Translations under genes and position numbers: made by a program
NCBI GenBank assembly: GCA_031288935.1
Contig: JAITQL010000031.1
Coordinates: 1-13,658, forward strand
Direction: 5' to 3'
Source of the DNA: Tannerella sp.
Lineage (GTDB): Bacteria; Bacteroidota; Bacteroidia; Bacteroidales; Tannerellaceae
Length of the DNA stretch: 13,658 nt
Part shown: in pieces, positions 1 through 7,312 of the stretch
Layout of the letters: each line of letters begins with the position of its first letter
Numbering within the stretch: the first letter of the stretch is position 1
The notes under the pieces: generated by a model
Databases searched by the model: none
Told to the model about the DNA's origin: nothing
Seen by the model: only the letters and a program-made list of their open reading frames with translations

Positions 1-634
1 TACCGGCTAATTGAATGAGCAGGAAAAAGTCGACCATCGAATGGACGGCCGTTTCGCTTTGCCCTACGCCAACGGTTTCGACGAAAATCGTATCAAAACC
101 GGCAGCCTCGCACAAGATAATGGTTTCTCTCGTCTTGCGGGCTACTCCGCCCAGCGAACCGGCTGTGGGGGAGGGGCGTATAAATGCGTTTTTTTCGCGC
201 GAAAGGGTTTCCATGCGCGTTTTGTCGCCCAGGATACTGCCTTTGGAACGTTCGCTGCTGGGATCAATGGCAAGTACGGCCAGCTTGTGCCCTTTGCGTA
301 TCATGTGCATGCCGAAAGCATCAATGGAAGTACTTTTTCCGGCTCCGGGCACGCCCGTGATACCGATACGCACGGAACGTCCCCTGTGCGGAAGGCATCG
401 TTCGATAATCTCCTGCGCCTGCCGGTGATGTTCGTCCCGGGCGCTCTCAATCAGCGTGACCGCCTGGCTGAGGATGGCAATATCTCCACGAAAAATACCC
501 TCCGTAAACTCGGAGGTCGTGTACTGTTTCGGGCGTATGATTTTTTTGAGATAAGGGTTAACGGTCGGCACATCCGACACGCCTTCGCTGACTTTTAATC
601 CTTTGTATTGCGCTTCGTTTTCAGGATGTATCAT
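1..634 (-). CDS. meaB: MeaB/ArgK-type GTPase, methylmalonyl-CoA mutase chaperone (3' end cut by window)
   Basis: The 211 visible residues match the MeaB/ArgK (MMAA) G-protein family, which loads and protects the adenosylcobalamin cofactor of methylmalonyl-CoA mutase in the cytoplasm. In Bacteroidales this enzyme works in the succinate-propionate route. The helical N-terminal part (about residues 40-82) is followed by the Walker A motif GVPGAGKS at 94-101, then AIDPSSERSKGSILGDKTRM (switch region) and the G3-like motif ETVGVGQSE near residue 190. The base-recognition motif and dimerisation arm lie outside the window. The start ATG at 634 is 9 bp after the stop of the DUF1573 gene, so the two are probably cotranscribed. 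The mutase subunits are not visible here. Assignment to the family is firm; a different substrate mutase in this subfamily is the only realistic alternative. Confidence 0.93.
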   Translation of the reverse strand, partial: MIHPENEAQYKGLKVSEGVSDVPTVNPYLKKIIRPKQYTTSEFTEGIFRGDIAILSQAVTLIESARDEHHRQAQEIIERCLPHRGRSVRIGITGVPGAGKSTSIDAFGMHMIRKGHKLAVLAIDPSSERSKGSILGDKTRMETLSREKNAFIRPSPTAGSLGGVARKTRETIILCEAAGFDTIFVETVGVGQSETAVHSMVDFFLLIQLAG

Positions 635-643
635 TCCGTTCTT

Positions 644-1780
644 TTACTTGTATCCTTCGGCGACGATTCGGATTCCGCGCACCGGGCCGCGCGCGTCGTT
701 ACACACGACATACAGGTCTGTTTCCAGCGTGCCTTTTACTGTTTTCGGGTTGAGCATCACGTTCAACGTAACCGTTTCACCCGGCTGTAACGTTTTCCTG
801 TCTATTGCCACCTGCACACGTTCGTCGTCGCAACCGGCGCTGTGAAGCGTCAGGGCCGATTTGCCTTCATTGGTGATTGTAATCTGCTGCGACGCGCGCT
901 TGTTGCCCAATCCGAGGAATCCGCTTTTCTTCAACTTGCCAAAGCCTGCCACCGTATTCGAAAGCTGGATAGCCGGCCCGTTGGCTTTTTGTTCTGCCGA
1001 CAGGAGCGAAAAATCGTCGATAAAGTTCATCGAAACCGGAAGTGTCTGTATGTGCGTAACGCCGGAAGCGCTCACCGTCTTCCACGTAATCGGGTTCAAT
1101 AAATGGCCGCGCTTGTCGGCAAGCCCGGAGGCATCCAGCGTAATCCTGAACCGTTCCGCCTTTCCGCTTTTCAACTGTTCGGGTGCTTCCACCCGGATAA
1201 AATCCGGAATGTTTTCGAACGAAAGCGTCAGATCTTCATCGGCGAAGTTCTGCATCCACAGTTCCTGCTTGATCACTGCTCCGGGGCGAACGGTATAAAA
1301 TACAAACTCCTTCCGTTCCATCTGGACGGTACCGATCGTATCATGAAAACTCCGTTGCAGATTGGCGGATTTGGGCACCACATCCCCCGTGATCGATACC
1401 CGCAGACGCTGCTCCTTGTCGTTGGTGTAAATCATTACATTCTTCTTGAACGGGCCGGGACGGTTCGTCGGATCGTATGTAATGATTACCTCGCCCTTTT
1501 TTCCCGGCGCGATCGGAGCATTCGTCCACTGCGGTTCCGTGCAGCCGCAGGAAGACTGCACGTGTGTAATGACTAATGGGGCATTTCCGACATTCCCGAC
1601 ATGAAACACATGAGTGGCAAAACCGCTTTCTTCGTTGATCAGTCCGAAATCAAATGCAGTCTCGTCCAGGGCGGCGACCGGTTTTCCTTCCGTTTCCGCC
1701 TTCACATCCTGCGAACGAACCGACTGGCACAGGAAGCTCAGTCCGCAAAGAAAAACAGCAAATGCCCGCATAGTCTTCAT
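644..1780 (-). CDS. Secreted DUF1573 protein, long form with Ig-like repeats
   Basis: This 378-residue protein has an N-terminal signal peptide (hydrophobic stretch about residues 5-20, likely cleavage after the SVRS region). A DUF1573 domain spans about residues 38-135, with the family pattern FDFGLINEESG, a CGC triplet at 78-80 and an IAPGKKGEV turn. About 240 further residues look like two more beta-sandwich segments (about 140-255 and 270-378), the last with the turn LQPGETVTLNVMLNP typical of ASH/Ig-like folds. DUF1573 proteins are common in Bacteroidetes and Planctomycetes; their function is unknown. The gene follows the short DUF1573 gene by 21 bp, suggesting duplication and extension, and precedes meaB by 9 bp. 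An A/G-rich stretch (AAAAAAGAAG) lies just before the ATG. A start at Met4 is also possible. Confidence 0.9.
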   Translation of the reverse strand: MKTMRAFAVFLCGLSFLCQSVRSQDVKAETEGKPVAALDETAFDFGLINEESGFATHVFHVGNVGNAPLVITHVQSSCGCTEPQWTNAPIAPGKKGEVIITYDPTNRPGPFKKNVMIYTNDKEQRLRVSITGDVVPKSANLQRSFHDTIGTVQMERKEFVFYTVRPGAVIKQELWMQNFADEDLTLSFENIPDFIRVEAPEQLKSGKAERFRITLDASGLADKRGHLLNPITWKTVSASGVTHIQTLPVSMNFIDDFSLLSAEQKANGPAIQLSNTVAGFGKLKKSGFLGLGNKRASQQITITNEGKSALTLHSAGCDDERVQVAIDRKTLQPGETVTLNVMLNPKTVKGTLETDLYVVCNDARGPVRGIRIVAEGYK

Positions 1781-1801
1781 CTTCTTTTTTTGTCGGGATG
1801 A

Positions 1802-2191
1802 TTACTTGGGAATCACGTTTCCCTTAATCGTCAGCGCATAGCTCCCGGTTTTTCCGTTGCTGTATACGCTTACTGTTTTTGTAAACCGGTTCGGCCGTCC
1901 GGACGGGTCATACGTAGCCTTGATTTCTCCTGTTTTGCCGGGAGCAATCGGCTCTTTCGTCCATTCGGGTGTCGTACAGCCGCACGAAGCCACTACTTTT
2001 GAAATAACCAGCGGCAATTCGCCGTTGTTAAGAACGGTAAAGGTATGAGATACCGGCCCGTCCACTTCATTAATATCACCAAAATCATACGTTGTACTGT
2101 CAACCGATGTAATAGACGCTTCTTTCTGTTGCGCATAAACCGTTCCGGAAGTCAGTAAAATAACTGTTAGTACACATAAAACACGTTTCAT
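1802..2191 (-). CDS. Secreted DUF1573 protein, short form
   Basis: This 129-residue protein is nearly all signal peptide plus one DUF1573 domain. The signal peptide ends at about residue 20 (TSGTVYA before QQ). The domain runs from about residue 33 to the end, with YDFGDINEVDG, the CGC triplet at 70-72, PEWTKEPIAPGKTGEI and the closing TIKGNVIPK. It is strongly similar to residues 38-137 of the long DUF1573 protein downstream (same order of motifs, both ending in a VxPK segment), so the pair looks like a tandem duplication. Function is unknown; location is probably periplasmic or cell surface. A TAACTTTG box at 2221-2228 in the gap after folA may give the DUF1573-meaB part its own promoter. 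Confidence 0.9.
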   Translation of the reverse strand: MKRVLCVLTVILLTSGTVYAQQKEASITSVDSTTYDFGDINEVDGPVSHTFTVLNNGELPLVISKVVASCGCTTPEWTKEPIAPGKTGEIKATYDPSGRPNRFTKTVSVYSNGKTGSYALTIKGNVIPK

Positions 2192-2220
2192 ATTATCATT
2201 TATTATAGTTAAAACACTGG

Positions 2221-2228
2221 CAAAGTTA
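2221..2228 (-). promoter_or_regulatory. Possible -7 box upstream of the short DUF1573 gene
   Basis: Read on the minus strand, TAACTTTG matches the Bacteroidetes -7 consensus TAnnTTTG and lies 29 bp before the ATG, in the short gap between the folA stop and the DUF1573 start. No clear TTTG is found 19-21 bp further upstream, so this may be a weak internal promoter or chance. Confidence 0.35.
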
Positions 2229-2231
2229 CCG

Positions 2232-2759
2232 CTAATTCTCTCCGGTTGTATCCGAAGGGCTATTATTTTTTCTTATATACGTAAAAAAAGTGTGTGCATG
2301 GGGATTTTTACCGTCCTGCGGAAAACCCTGACGGTCTGTTTCTATCCACTCTGAATCAGCGATCGGCGGGAAAAAAGTATCCGCATCCGCAAACGTATGA
2401 TGTACTTTTGTCAGATACATCTTTTCCGCCACGGCCATTGCCTGGCGGTACACGCTGGCGCCGCCGATGATAAACACTTCTTCTTCACCTTCACAGGAAG
2501 CCAGCGCCTCGCGCAACGAATGATACAGGGAGGCCTGTTCGTACTGCCTGTCCGGTTTTGTACTGAGGACGATGTTTTTCCGCTCAGGCAATGCGCCGCC
2601 GGGCAACGATTCGAACGTTTCCCTTCCCATAATCACCGTATGTCCGGTCGTAATGTCCTTAAAACGTTTCATGTCGCGGGGCAGGCGCCACAACAACTGC
2701 CGGTTTTTACCGATTGCCCGCTGCTCGTCCATTGCCGCAATAATAGAAATCACACTCAT
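2232..2759 (-). CDS. folA: Dihydrofolate reductase
   Basis: This 175-residue protein reduces dihydrofolate to tetrahydrofolate with NADPH. It has the full chromosomal DHFR pattern: ISIIAAMDEQRAIGKNRQLLW at the N terminus (residues 4-24), LPRDMKRFK with the acidic active-site residue Asp29 (counterpart of E. coli Asp27), the cofactor-binding segment VIMGRETFESLP, the EEEVFIIGGASVY motif near residue 95 and the C-terminal FADADTFFP strand. The length is normal for the family. It lies 36 bp downstream of thyA on the same strand, the classic pairing in which DHFR regenerates the folate oxidised by thymidylate synthase. The 3' tail (about residues 163-175) is polar and not conserved. Being of the normal chromosomal type, nothing marks it as a trimethoprim-resistance allele. 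Confidence 0.97.
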   Translation of the reverse strand: MSVISIIAAMDEQRAIGKNRQLLWRLPRDMKRFKDITTGHTVIMGRETFESLPGGALPERKNIVLSTKPDRQYEQASLYHSLREALASCEGEEEVFIIGGASVYRQAMAVAEKMYLTKVHHTFADADTFFPPIADSEWIETDRQGFPQDGKNPHAHTFFTYIRKNNSPSDTTGEN

Positions 2760-2763
2760 TTCC

Positions 2764-2796
2764 TGAATCTTTGAATTTTTTGAATCTTTGAATTTT
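2764..2796. repeat. Two direct copies of TGAATCTTTGAATTTT between thyA and folA
   Basis: Two perfect 16-bp copies (2764-2779 and 2781-2796), one base apart, fill almost the whole 36-bp thyA-folA gap and touch the thyA stop codon. The same kind of motif (TCAAAATTCGG twice) recurs at 7385-7425 upstream of pgpH, so this may be a common intergenic filler in this genome. There is no inverted symmetry that would suggest a terminator. Confidence 0.7.
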
Positions 2797-3590
2797 CATA
2801 CCGACACATCGCCTTTGATGTGCGGACAGGGGTCGTAATTGACAAGTTCGAAATCTTCATACCGGAAGTCGAAAAGGCTTTTCACACCGGGATTGATTTT
2901 CATCTGCGGAAGCGTCCGCGGCGTCCGCGTCAACTGCAACTTCACCTGTTCGAAATGATTGCGGTAGATGTGCGCATCGCCCAGCGTATGGATAAAATCA
3001 CCCGGCTCCAATCCGGTCACCTGCGCCGTCATCTGCAACAGCAGTGCGTAGGAGGCAATGTTGAACGGCACCCCCAGAAACAGGTCGGCGCTGCGCTGAT
3101 AGAGTTGCAGACTCAGCCGTCCGTTCGCCACGTAAAACTGGAAAAATGCATGGCAGGGCGGGAGGTTCATGTTGGCAAGATCGCCTACATTCCAGGCGCT
3201 GACCATGATTCGCCGCGAATCGGGATGATGCTTGATGGCATGAACGGCCTCGCCGATCTGGTCGATGAAACCGCCGTTGCCGTCGGGCCAGGAACGCCAC
3301 TGATAACCGTAGATATGACCCAGTTCGCCGTGCTCGTCCGCCCATTCGTTCCAAATGCGCACATCGTGTTTTTGCAGGTAATCGACATTCGTATCTCCGC
3401 TCAGAAACCACAACAATTCGTGGATGATGGACTTCAGATGCAGTTTCTTCGTCGTAAGCAACGGAAATCCCCCGCCCAGGTCAAACCGCATCTGATACCC
3501 GAAGATACTCAAGGTGCCTGTACCCGTCCGGTCTTCTTTTTTCGCCCCCTTCCGGAGCGTCTCGTCAAGCAAGTCTAAATATTGTCTCAT
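2796..3590 (-). CDS. thyA: Thymidylate synthase (ThyA type)
   Basis: This enzyme methylates dUMP to dTMP using methylene-tetrahydrofolate, leaving dihydrofolate for the FolA encoded just downstream. With the start at 3590 the protein has 264 residues, the same as E. coli ThyA, and opens [12 protein letters not shown]. Visible motifs are [12 protein letters not shown] (phosphate loop, Arg21), the invariant active-site segment [12 protein letters not shown] with the catalytic cysteine at residue 146, [20 protein letters not shown], and the ending [12 protein letters not shown]. An in-frame ATG at 3629 would add 13 residues, but it lies at the far edge of the promoter, which ends 9 bp before the 3590 ATG, so the longer start is unlikely. 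First gene of the thyA-folA pair. Confidence 0.97.
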   Translation of the reverse strand: MRQYLDLLDETLRKGAKKEDRTGTGTLSIFGYQMRFDLGGGFPLLTTKKLHLKSIIHELLWFLSGDTNVDYLQKHDVRIWNEWADEHGELGHIYGYQWRSWPDGNGGFIDQIGEAVHAIKHHPDSRRIMVSAWNVGDLANMNLPPCHAFFQFYVANGRLSLQLYQRSADLFLGVPFNIASYALLLQMTAQVTGLEPGDFIHTLGDAHIYRNHFEQVKLQLTRTPRTLPQMKINPGVKSLFDFRYEDFELVNYDPCPHIKGDVSV

Positions 3591-3598
3591 AACGCTCG

Positions 3599-3630
3599 CA
3601 AAAGTAAGTATTAATACGGTTTGAAACAAA
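3599..3630 (-). promoter_or_regulatory. Bacteroidetes sigma-ABfr-type promoter of thyA
   Basis: On the minus strand TTTG (3627-3630), a spacer of exactly 20 bp, and TACTTTTG (3599-3606) match the -33/-7 consensus of the Bacteroides primary sigma factor. The box ends only 8 bp before the thyA ATG, so the expected start of transcription leaves a leader of just a few bases. This position fixes the thyA start at 3590. Confidence 0.8.
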
Positions 3631-3864
3631 AAATATTTCTCGCCGCAACCGGCCGGTCAAAAGAAACGGCATCCCCCGGCAACAGGCACGTCCTTCACTC
3701 CGCAGATGCCGTGACATAGCCGATCCTGCCTGTAAAGGACACTGCGCAAAGACCGGAAACGGGCGAAGCCGCAGAAGGCCGCTGACCGACAAACAGCGTT
3801 CGGTGATATTCCGAATCGCTCGATGAATCATTCGCCATGTTCCGGTTTTAATTTTCATCATGCG

Positions 3865-3883
3865 TACTTTTGCTTTATCTTTG
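3865..3883 (+). promoter_or_regulatory. Two overlapping-register -7 boxes upstream of the 21-bp array
   Basis: TACTTTTG (3865-3872) and TATCTTTG (3876-3883) both fit TAnnTTTG on the plus strand. They lie in the otherwise gene-free stretch 3591-4011, about 25-45 bp before the overlapping ATGs at 3908 and 3912. No perfect TTTG is found at the -33 position of either. They are the best candidates for transcription of the 21-bp array and the broken gene at 4249. From 3640 to 3860 I see nothing else: no conserved protein, RNA or strong hairpin. Confidence 0.55.
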
Positions 3884-3911
3884 CCCTCATTCATCCGATA
3901 ATCAGTTATGA

Positions 3912-4307
3912 ATGGAAACGGTTTTCAAATCATCATCCTGTTACTCGGCACACAGATCACCAACTTTAAGGAAACTCTCCGCCATTGACAGACATATCCC
4001 CGTAATTTTGCAAGTCGACTTTGCAATCCCAAAAGTTGGCTTTTCATTTCCAAAAGTCAACTTTGCAATTTCAAAAGTCGACTTTTCATCTACAAAAGTC
4101 AACTTTGTATTTCTAAAAGTCGACTTTGCTTTTTTACAAGTCGACTTTGCAAACTCACAAGTCAACTTTTTAATTTCAAAAATGGCGGTGCGGGCTGACT
4201 TATATACGGACTTTTTATACGGCTATACATTTCTAAAATTCAATCATCATGTCGCATACAAATTACATTCACGTCGCATTGAACGAACTCCGGGAATGGC
4301 TTGTTAA
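3912..4307 (+). CDS. Possible leader ORF running through the 21-bp array (doubtful)
   Basis: An open frame of 131 codons starts 29 bp after the second -7 box, crosses all eight 21-bp repeat units and stops 56 bp inside the next gene. In the array it reads as a heptapeptide repeat of the form VDFxxxK/VNFxxxK (for example VNFAISK, VDFSSTK), alternating hydrophobic and polar positions. The other strand is also open through the repeat (KSTFxxA-type heptads), so openness alone is weak evidence. A second ATG at 3908, overlapping by ATGAATG, opens a different 26-codon frame (begins MNGNGFQIIILLLGTQ). I do not recognise either peptide. If translated, this would be a leader peptide coupled to the gene at 4249 rather than a folded enzyme. 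Confidence 0.2.
   Translation: METVFKSSSCYSAHRSPTLRKLSAIDRHIPVILQVDFAIPKVGFSFPKVNFAISKVDFSSTKVNFVFLKVDFAFLQVDFANSQVNFLISKMAVRADLYTDFLYGYTFLKFNHHVAYKLHSRRIERTPGMAC
4012..4179. repeat. Tandem array, 8 units of exactly 21 bp with palindromic core
   Basis: Eight contiguous units of 21 bp have no spacers. Each starts AAGT and has the core AAGTCGACTTT or AAGTCAACTTT (unit 2 has GTTGGC), followed by an A/T-rich variable tail of about 9 bp ending CAA or CAC. The core GTCGAC is a perfect palindrome, extended to AAAAGTCGACTTTT where units 3 and 4 meet. The core types in order are GTCGAC, GTTGGC, GTCAAC, GTCGAC, GTCAAC, GTCGAC, GTCGAC, GTCAAC. A 21-bp period is two helical turns, so all cores face the same side of the DNA. 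The array sits between a promoter and the broken gene at 4249. It is not a CRISPR array because nothing separates the units. Confidence 0.92.
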
Positions 4308-4702
4308 ATTCCGGGACTGTCTGAAGCAGAACCTCAAGCGGTTTGGTCTCGCAAGCGGAACGGAAGAGCCGCTCGAAGCGAAAATCGAAGACTGTCTGGC
4401 TGCCTGCGCCGGGGCAAACCGTGCGAACGCGGGCAGGACAGACCGGCTTGGACGCAGGGAAAAGGCTGAAGGAGGCAACTGCTGCCGTGTGCGGCTTTGT
4501 CAACAGGTATCCGCGATGCAACGGGGCCGTAACCGACAGAGACCGCCTGTCGCCCGGACTGCACATCCGCGATACGGAACTTGCGCCCGCGCCTGTTCCG
4601 GCTACCTGTCCCCTGGCCGTCGTCACCCTCCCCGGCATACGGCAACTGTCCGTCGCCTTCCGCGCTGCCCGGACAGACTTTCAGCATGGAATCTCACCTT
4701 GA
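4249..4702 (+). pseudogene. Frameshifted, truncated gene of a Bacteroidales-restricted family (MSHTNYI... type)
   Basis: The first part, from ATG 4249 (opens MSHTNYIHVALNELREW), reads in one frame to about 4470 (NAGRTDRLGRREKAEG). The conserved continuation then appears in the next frame (+1): CGFVNRYPRCNGAVTDRDR, then DTELAPAPVPATCPLA, then PGIRQLSVAFR, ending at 4702. From memory, Bacteroidales carry many paralogous proteins of about 200-230 residues with this order: N-terminal MSHxxYIP and a helical domain, then VTDRDRxxxG, a proline-rich linker and IRxLxVHFR, then an Ig/fibronectin-like C-terminal domain. Here the frame breaks once and the C-terminal domain is missing, so the gene is probably dead. 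Its 3' end overlaps the convergent sigma factor gene by 9 bp. Family function is unknown. The alternative, a genuine 177-residue protein in the first frame, fits poorly because its second half is arginine/cysteine-rich and unlike any fold. Confidence 0.65.
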
Positions 4703-5236
4703 AAAGGTCAGGTAATCCTTCAGGTTTATGCGCAGTTGTTTCAGGGCTTTGGAGAGGTGGTATTCGACGGCCTTGGACGTGATGTTCAGCGCGGCGGCAA
4801 TCCGGCTTGCGGACATGTTCCGGTAACGGCTCATCAGGAAGATCTCGCGCGTCTTCTCGGGCAGAGCGTTCAAGGTAGCTTCGAGGATTTCGGTCACGTC
4901 GCGCGAGTAGATTTGCTCGGGATCGCAGGCTTCGAGCGTGGAAATGCGCGTGTTCAATTCTCTCATTCCGGTTTCGGACATCGTGGCCAGCGCTTCCTGG
5001 CGGGCGATTTCACGCCGCAGGTGATCAACGGACTTGTTTTTCACAATACCGAACAAAAAGGTGAGCGGATGACGGATTTCATGTTCCTTCATCGTTTCCC
5101 AGAGGCTGATTAACGCTTCGGAAGCAATGTCCTCCGCCACCCATTCGTCGTGGACGTAGGATTTGGCAAACAAAAACGTCCTCCTGTAATGGCTGACATA
5201 GAATTTGTTGAAATTGAACTGTCCGGTATCCGTCAT
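4694..5236 (-). CDS. ECF RNA polymerase sigma factor (Bacteroides expansion type), no adjacent anti-sigma gene
   Basis: The protein has 180 residues and standard ECF architecture. Region 2 (about residues 12-80) includes FLFAKSYVHDEWVAEDIASE and HPLTFLFGIVKNKSVDHLRR. Region 4 (about 118-175) includes LNALPEKTREIFLMSRY and the helix-turn-helix NMSASRIAAALNITSKAVEY. It directs core RNA polymerase to a small set of promoters. Most sigma factors of this kind in Bacteroides sit next to a FecR-type anti-sigma and a SusC/SusD pair; here there is none. Instead it lies 30 bp after the c-di-AMP phosphodiesterase gene on the same strand, so the two are probably cotranscribed. A good ribosome site (AAGGAAG) precedes the ATG. 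The 3' end overlaps the pseudogene from the opposite strand by 9 bp. Confidence 0.93.
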   Translation of the reverse strand: MTDTGQFNFNKFYVSHYRRTFLFAKSYVHDEWVAEDIASEALISLWETMKEHEIRHPLTFLFGIVKNKSVDHLRREIARQEALATMSETGMRELNTRISTLEACDPEQIYSRDVTEILEATLNALPEKTREIFLMSRYRNMSASRIAAALNITSKAVEYHLSKALKQLRINLKDYLTFSR

Positions 5237-5266
5237 GTCTTCCTTATGAAATTTGTGAACCCTGCT

Positions 5267-7312
5267 TCACGTCCGTTCGGTGATCAGGTCCGGGTAGCTG
5301 ATGCGCGTATGATACATGGTTTTCAGTTTCTCCACGAACGTAGTCTTGATCACTTCGATCTCGTGGAACGTCAGCGGCGCATTCTTCAGCAAACCGTCGG
5401 CCATCTGCCCGTCGATGATCCTGTCGACCAGCATACAGAGTTTTTCGTCCGTATATTCATTCAGACTGCGCGAAGCCGCTTCCACCGAATCGGCCATCAT
5501 CAGTATCGCCGTCTCCTTTGAAAAGGGATTCGGGCCGGGATACGTGAACTGCGACTCGTCTACCGGCGTGTCCGGGAAGGCGTTTCGGAATGAATGGTAG
5601 AAGTATTTGGTTTTTCCCGTGCCGTGATGCGTGCGGATAAAGTCGACGACGGCCTTGGGCAGCGAGGCCTTTTCGGCCAGTTTGATTCCCTCCGCGACGT
5701 GACGGATGATGATTTGCGCGCTCTTCTCGAACGGCAGATTCCGGTGCGGATTGGCGTCGCCCTTCTGGTTTTCGGTGAAGAATACCGGATGCTCCATCTT
5801 GCCGATGTCGTGATACAGGGCGCCGGTGCGAACCAGCTGCGTGTCGGCGCCGATTTCCGAGCCGGCGGCGGAAGCCAGGATCGAGACTTGCAGGGAATGT
5901 TGAAACGTGCCGGGGCACGTCTCCGAAAGCTTTTTCAGCAGCGGCGTATTGATGTTGGAAAGCTCTATCAGCGTGATGGGAGACGTGTAGCCGAAGAGCT
6001 TTTCCAGTATGTAGACCAATGTATAGGAAAACAGCAGCAGAATCAGGTTGATGCCGAAGAAAAGCAACACGATCCAGCGGATCTTGCCCAGGTCGCCTTC
6101 CTGGTAAAGCGACAGGCTCAGGTAGCCGAGCGTGTAGGTCATGAAGATGAAGATCGAGCAGCGGATCAGCTGCGAACGCTGCGACAGCTCTTTCAGGCTG
6201 AACACGACGACGATCCCGGCCAGGATTTGCAGGAGCAGAAATTCATGCGGAAACGGAGCCACGAGCGAGCACAGCAGCACGGTGACCAGATGCGTGAAGA
6301 GCGCCGTGTGCGAATCGAAGAACGTGCGCACCACAATGGGCACAATCGCAAACGGGAGTATGTAGAGGTTGAACAGGTCGTGCTTGACGCAGACTTCGGA
6401 AAGCAGGCAGAACACGAGCAGGCAGAGCAGGATGAAAATCGCGTTGCGGCGGCGGAAGAACAGTTCCGGGCAAAACGTGGCCATGTACAGTCCGCAGCAG
6501 AAAAGAATGCCGAAGACCAGGATAAACTGTCCCGTCCAGATAAGGCCGAGCTGTCTGTCGCCGGCCGAGCGGGATTCGTGGATGATCTTGAGCGAGCGGA
6601 GCATGTTGTACGTCTTGTGATCGACCACCTCGCCGCGGTCAACGATCCGCTCGCCGGCCTGTACCATTCCGGTAGATAGGGCGACGTTTTTCAGCTGTCC
6701 GTTCAGCATCTTTTCGGACATCTCCCGGTCTTCGCCCGCGTTGTCGGCCAGATAGTCGCCGACGTGAAACGACATCAGATGCGCTGCCTCCAGCGGCGGG
6801 GGGAGGCTGTTCAGCAGGCGGTCGTAAGCCGACTTGGCCGTATGAAAGTTCTCCGTGCGCCTCGGGCCGGCCATGTTGTTTTCCAGCACGTACACCTGCT
6901 CTACATGATCCTTCTTCAGGTTCTCAAGCTGCTGGGCCGGCAGGATGCCGCCGTCGTAGATTTGCTCCAGCTCGCATTCGATGTACTTCAGGTAAGGCGT
7001 GTCTCCGGTCTCCCGGACGGCGGCCGCCGAATGGTTGGCGCGCAGTTTTTCGATCTGTTCCGTCTTCACGTTCGTATCCAGCCGGAAATAAGGCTCGAAT
7101 TTCCGCTTGATACTGTCTTTTTCCGCCTTCACTTCCTCGTCGGTCTTGTAAATCGGGAAGTCGTTCGGCGCCGTCAGCAAGCCGTATCGCCAGGGTTTTC
7201 CCTCGTAGAACTGATAGCGGAACTTTCCCTCGCGCGGAAAGAAGTACGCAATCAGCATGGCTGTAATACCGAAGTATACAATAGATTGAACAGTCGATTT
7301 TTTTGATTTCAT
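5267..7312 (-). CDS. pgpH: 7TM-HD family membrane phosphodiesterase (PgpH/YqfF-like, c-di-AMP hydrolase)
   Basis: The 681 residues have the full 7TMR-HDED / 7TM / HD layout: one N-terminal membrane helix (about 8-24), a large extracytoplasmic domain (about 25-255), a cluster of seven membrane helices (about 256-436, starting LGLIWTGQFILVFGILF), then a cytoplasmic HD domain. HD-domain metal ligands are visible: His472 (FQHSLQVS), His501-Asp502 (ALYHDIGKMEHP), His563/His564 (RTHHGTGKTKYF) and Asp608 (MMADSVEAA). In PgpH of Firmicutes this domain cleaves c-di-AMP to pApA; the same reaction is inferred here. The start chosen is ATG 7312 (MKSKKSTVQ); ATG 7324 would add MYNA. The open frame extends much further upstream but that part is intergenic in composition. 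The ECF sigma gene follows in the same operon. Confidence 0.92.
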   Translation of the reverse strand: MKSKKSTVQSIVYFGITAMLIAYFFPREGKFRYQFYEGKPWRYGLLTAPNDFPIYKTDEEVKAEKDSIKRKFEPYFRLDTNVKTEQIEKLRANHSAAAVRETGDTPYLKYIECELEQIYDGGILPAQQLENLKKDHVEQVYVLENNMAGPRRTENFHTAKSAYDRLLNSLPPPLEAAHLMSFHVGDYLADNAGEDREMSEKMLNGQLKNVALSTGMVQAGERIVDRGEVVDHKTYNMLRSLKIIHESRSAGDRQLGLIWTGQFILVFGILFCCGLYMATFCPELFFRRRNAIFILLCLLVFCLLSEVCVKHDLFNLYILPFAIVPIVVRTFFDSHTALFTHLVTVLLCSLVAPFPHEFLLLQILAGIVVVFSLKELSQRSQLIRCSIFIFMTYTLGYLSLSLYQEGDLGKIRWIVLLFFGINLILLLFSYTLVYILEKLFGYTSPITLIELSNINTPLLKKLSETCPGTFQHSLQVSILASAAGSEIGADTQLVRTGALYHDIGKMEHPVFFTENQKGDANPHRNLPFEKSAQIIIRHVAEGIKLAEKASLPKAVVDFIRTHHGTGKTKYFYHSFRNAFPDTPVDESQFTYPGPNPFSKETAILMMADSVEAASRSLNEYTDEKLCMLVDRIIDGQMADGLLKNAPLTFHEIEVIKTTFVEKLKTMYHTRISYPDLITERT

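Noticed and set aside
3565-3894. Minus-strand frame of 109 codons upstream of thyA
   Set aside because: It overlaps the thyA promoter and start, has no recognisable protein sequence and no promoter of its own.
4012-4179. CRISPR array
   Set aside because: Units are contiguous without unique spacers, only 21 bp long, and no cas gene is present. The same holds for 10538-10663 and 11109-11377.
4012-4179. Replication origin iterons
   Set aside because: Length and spacing fit iterons, but there is no replication initiator gene and the surroundings are chromosomal housekeeping genes.
5594-6679. 361-codon plus-strand frame opposite pgpH
   Set aside because: Extremely rich in Q, E, R and A, as expected from the reverse complement of a membrane-protein gene; no domain.
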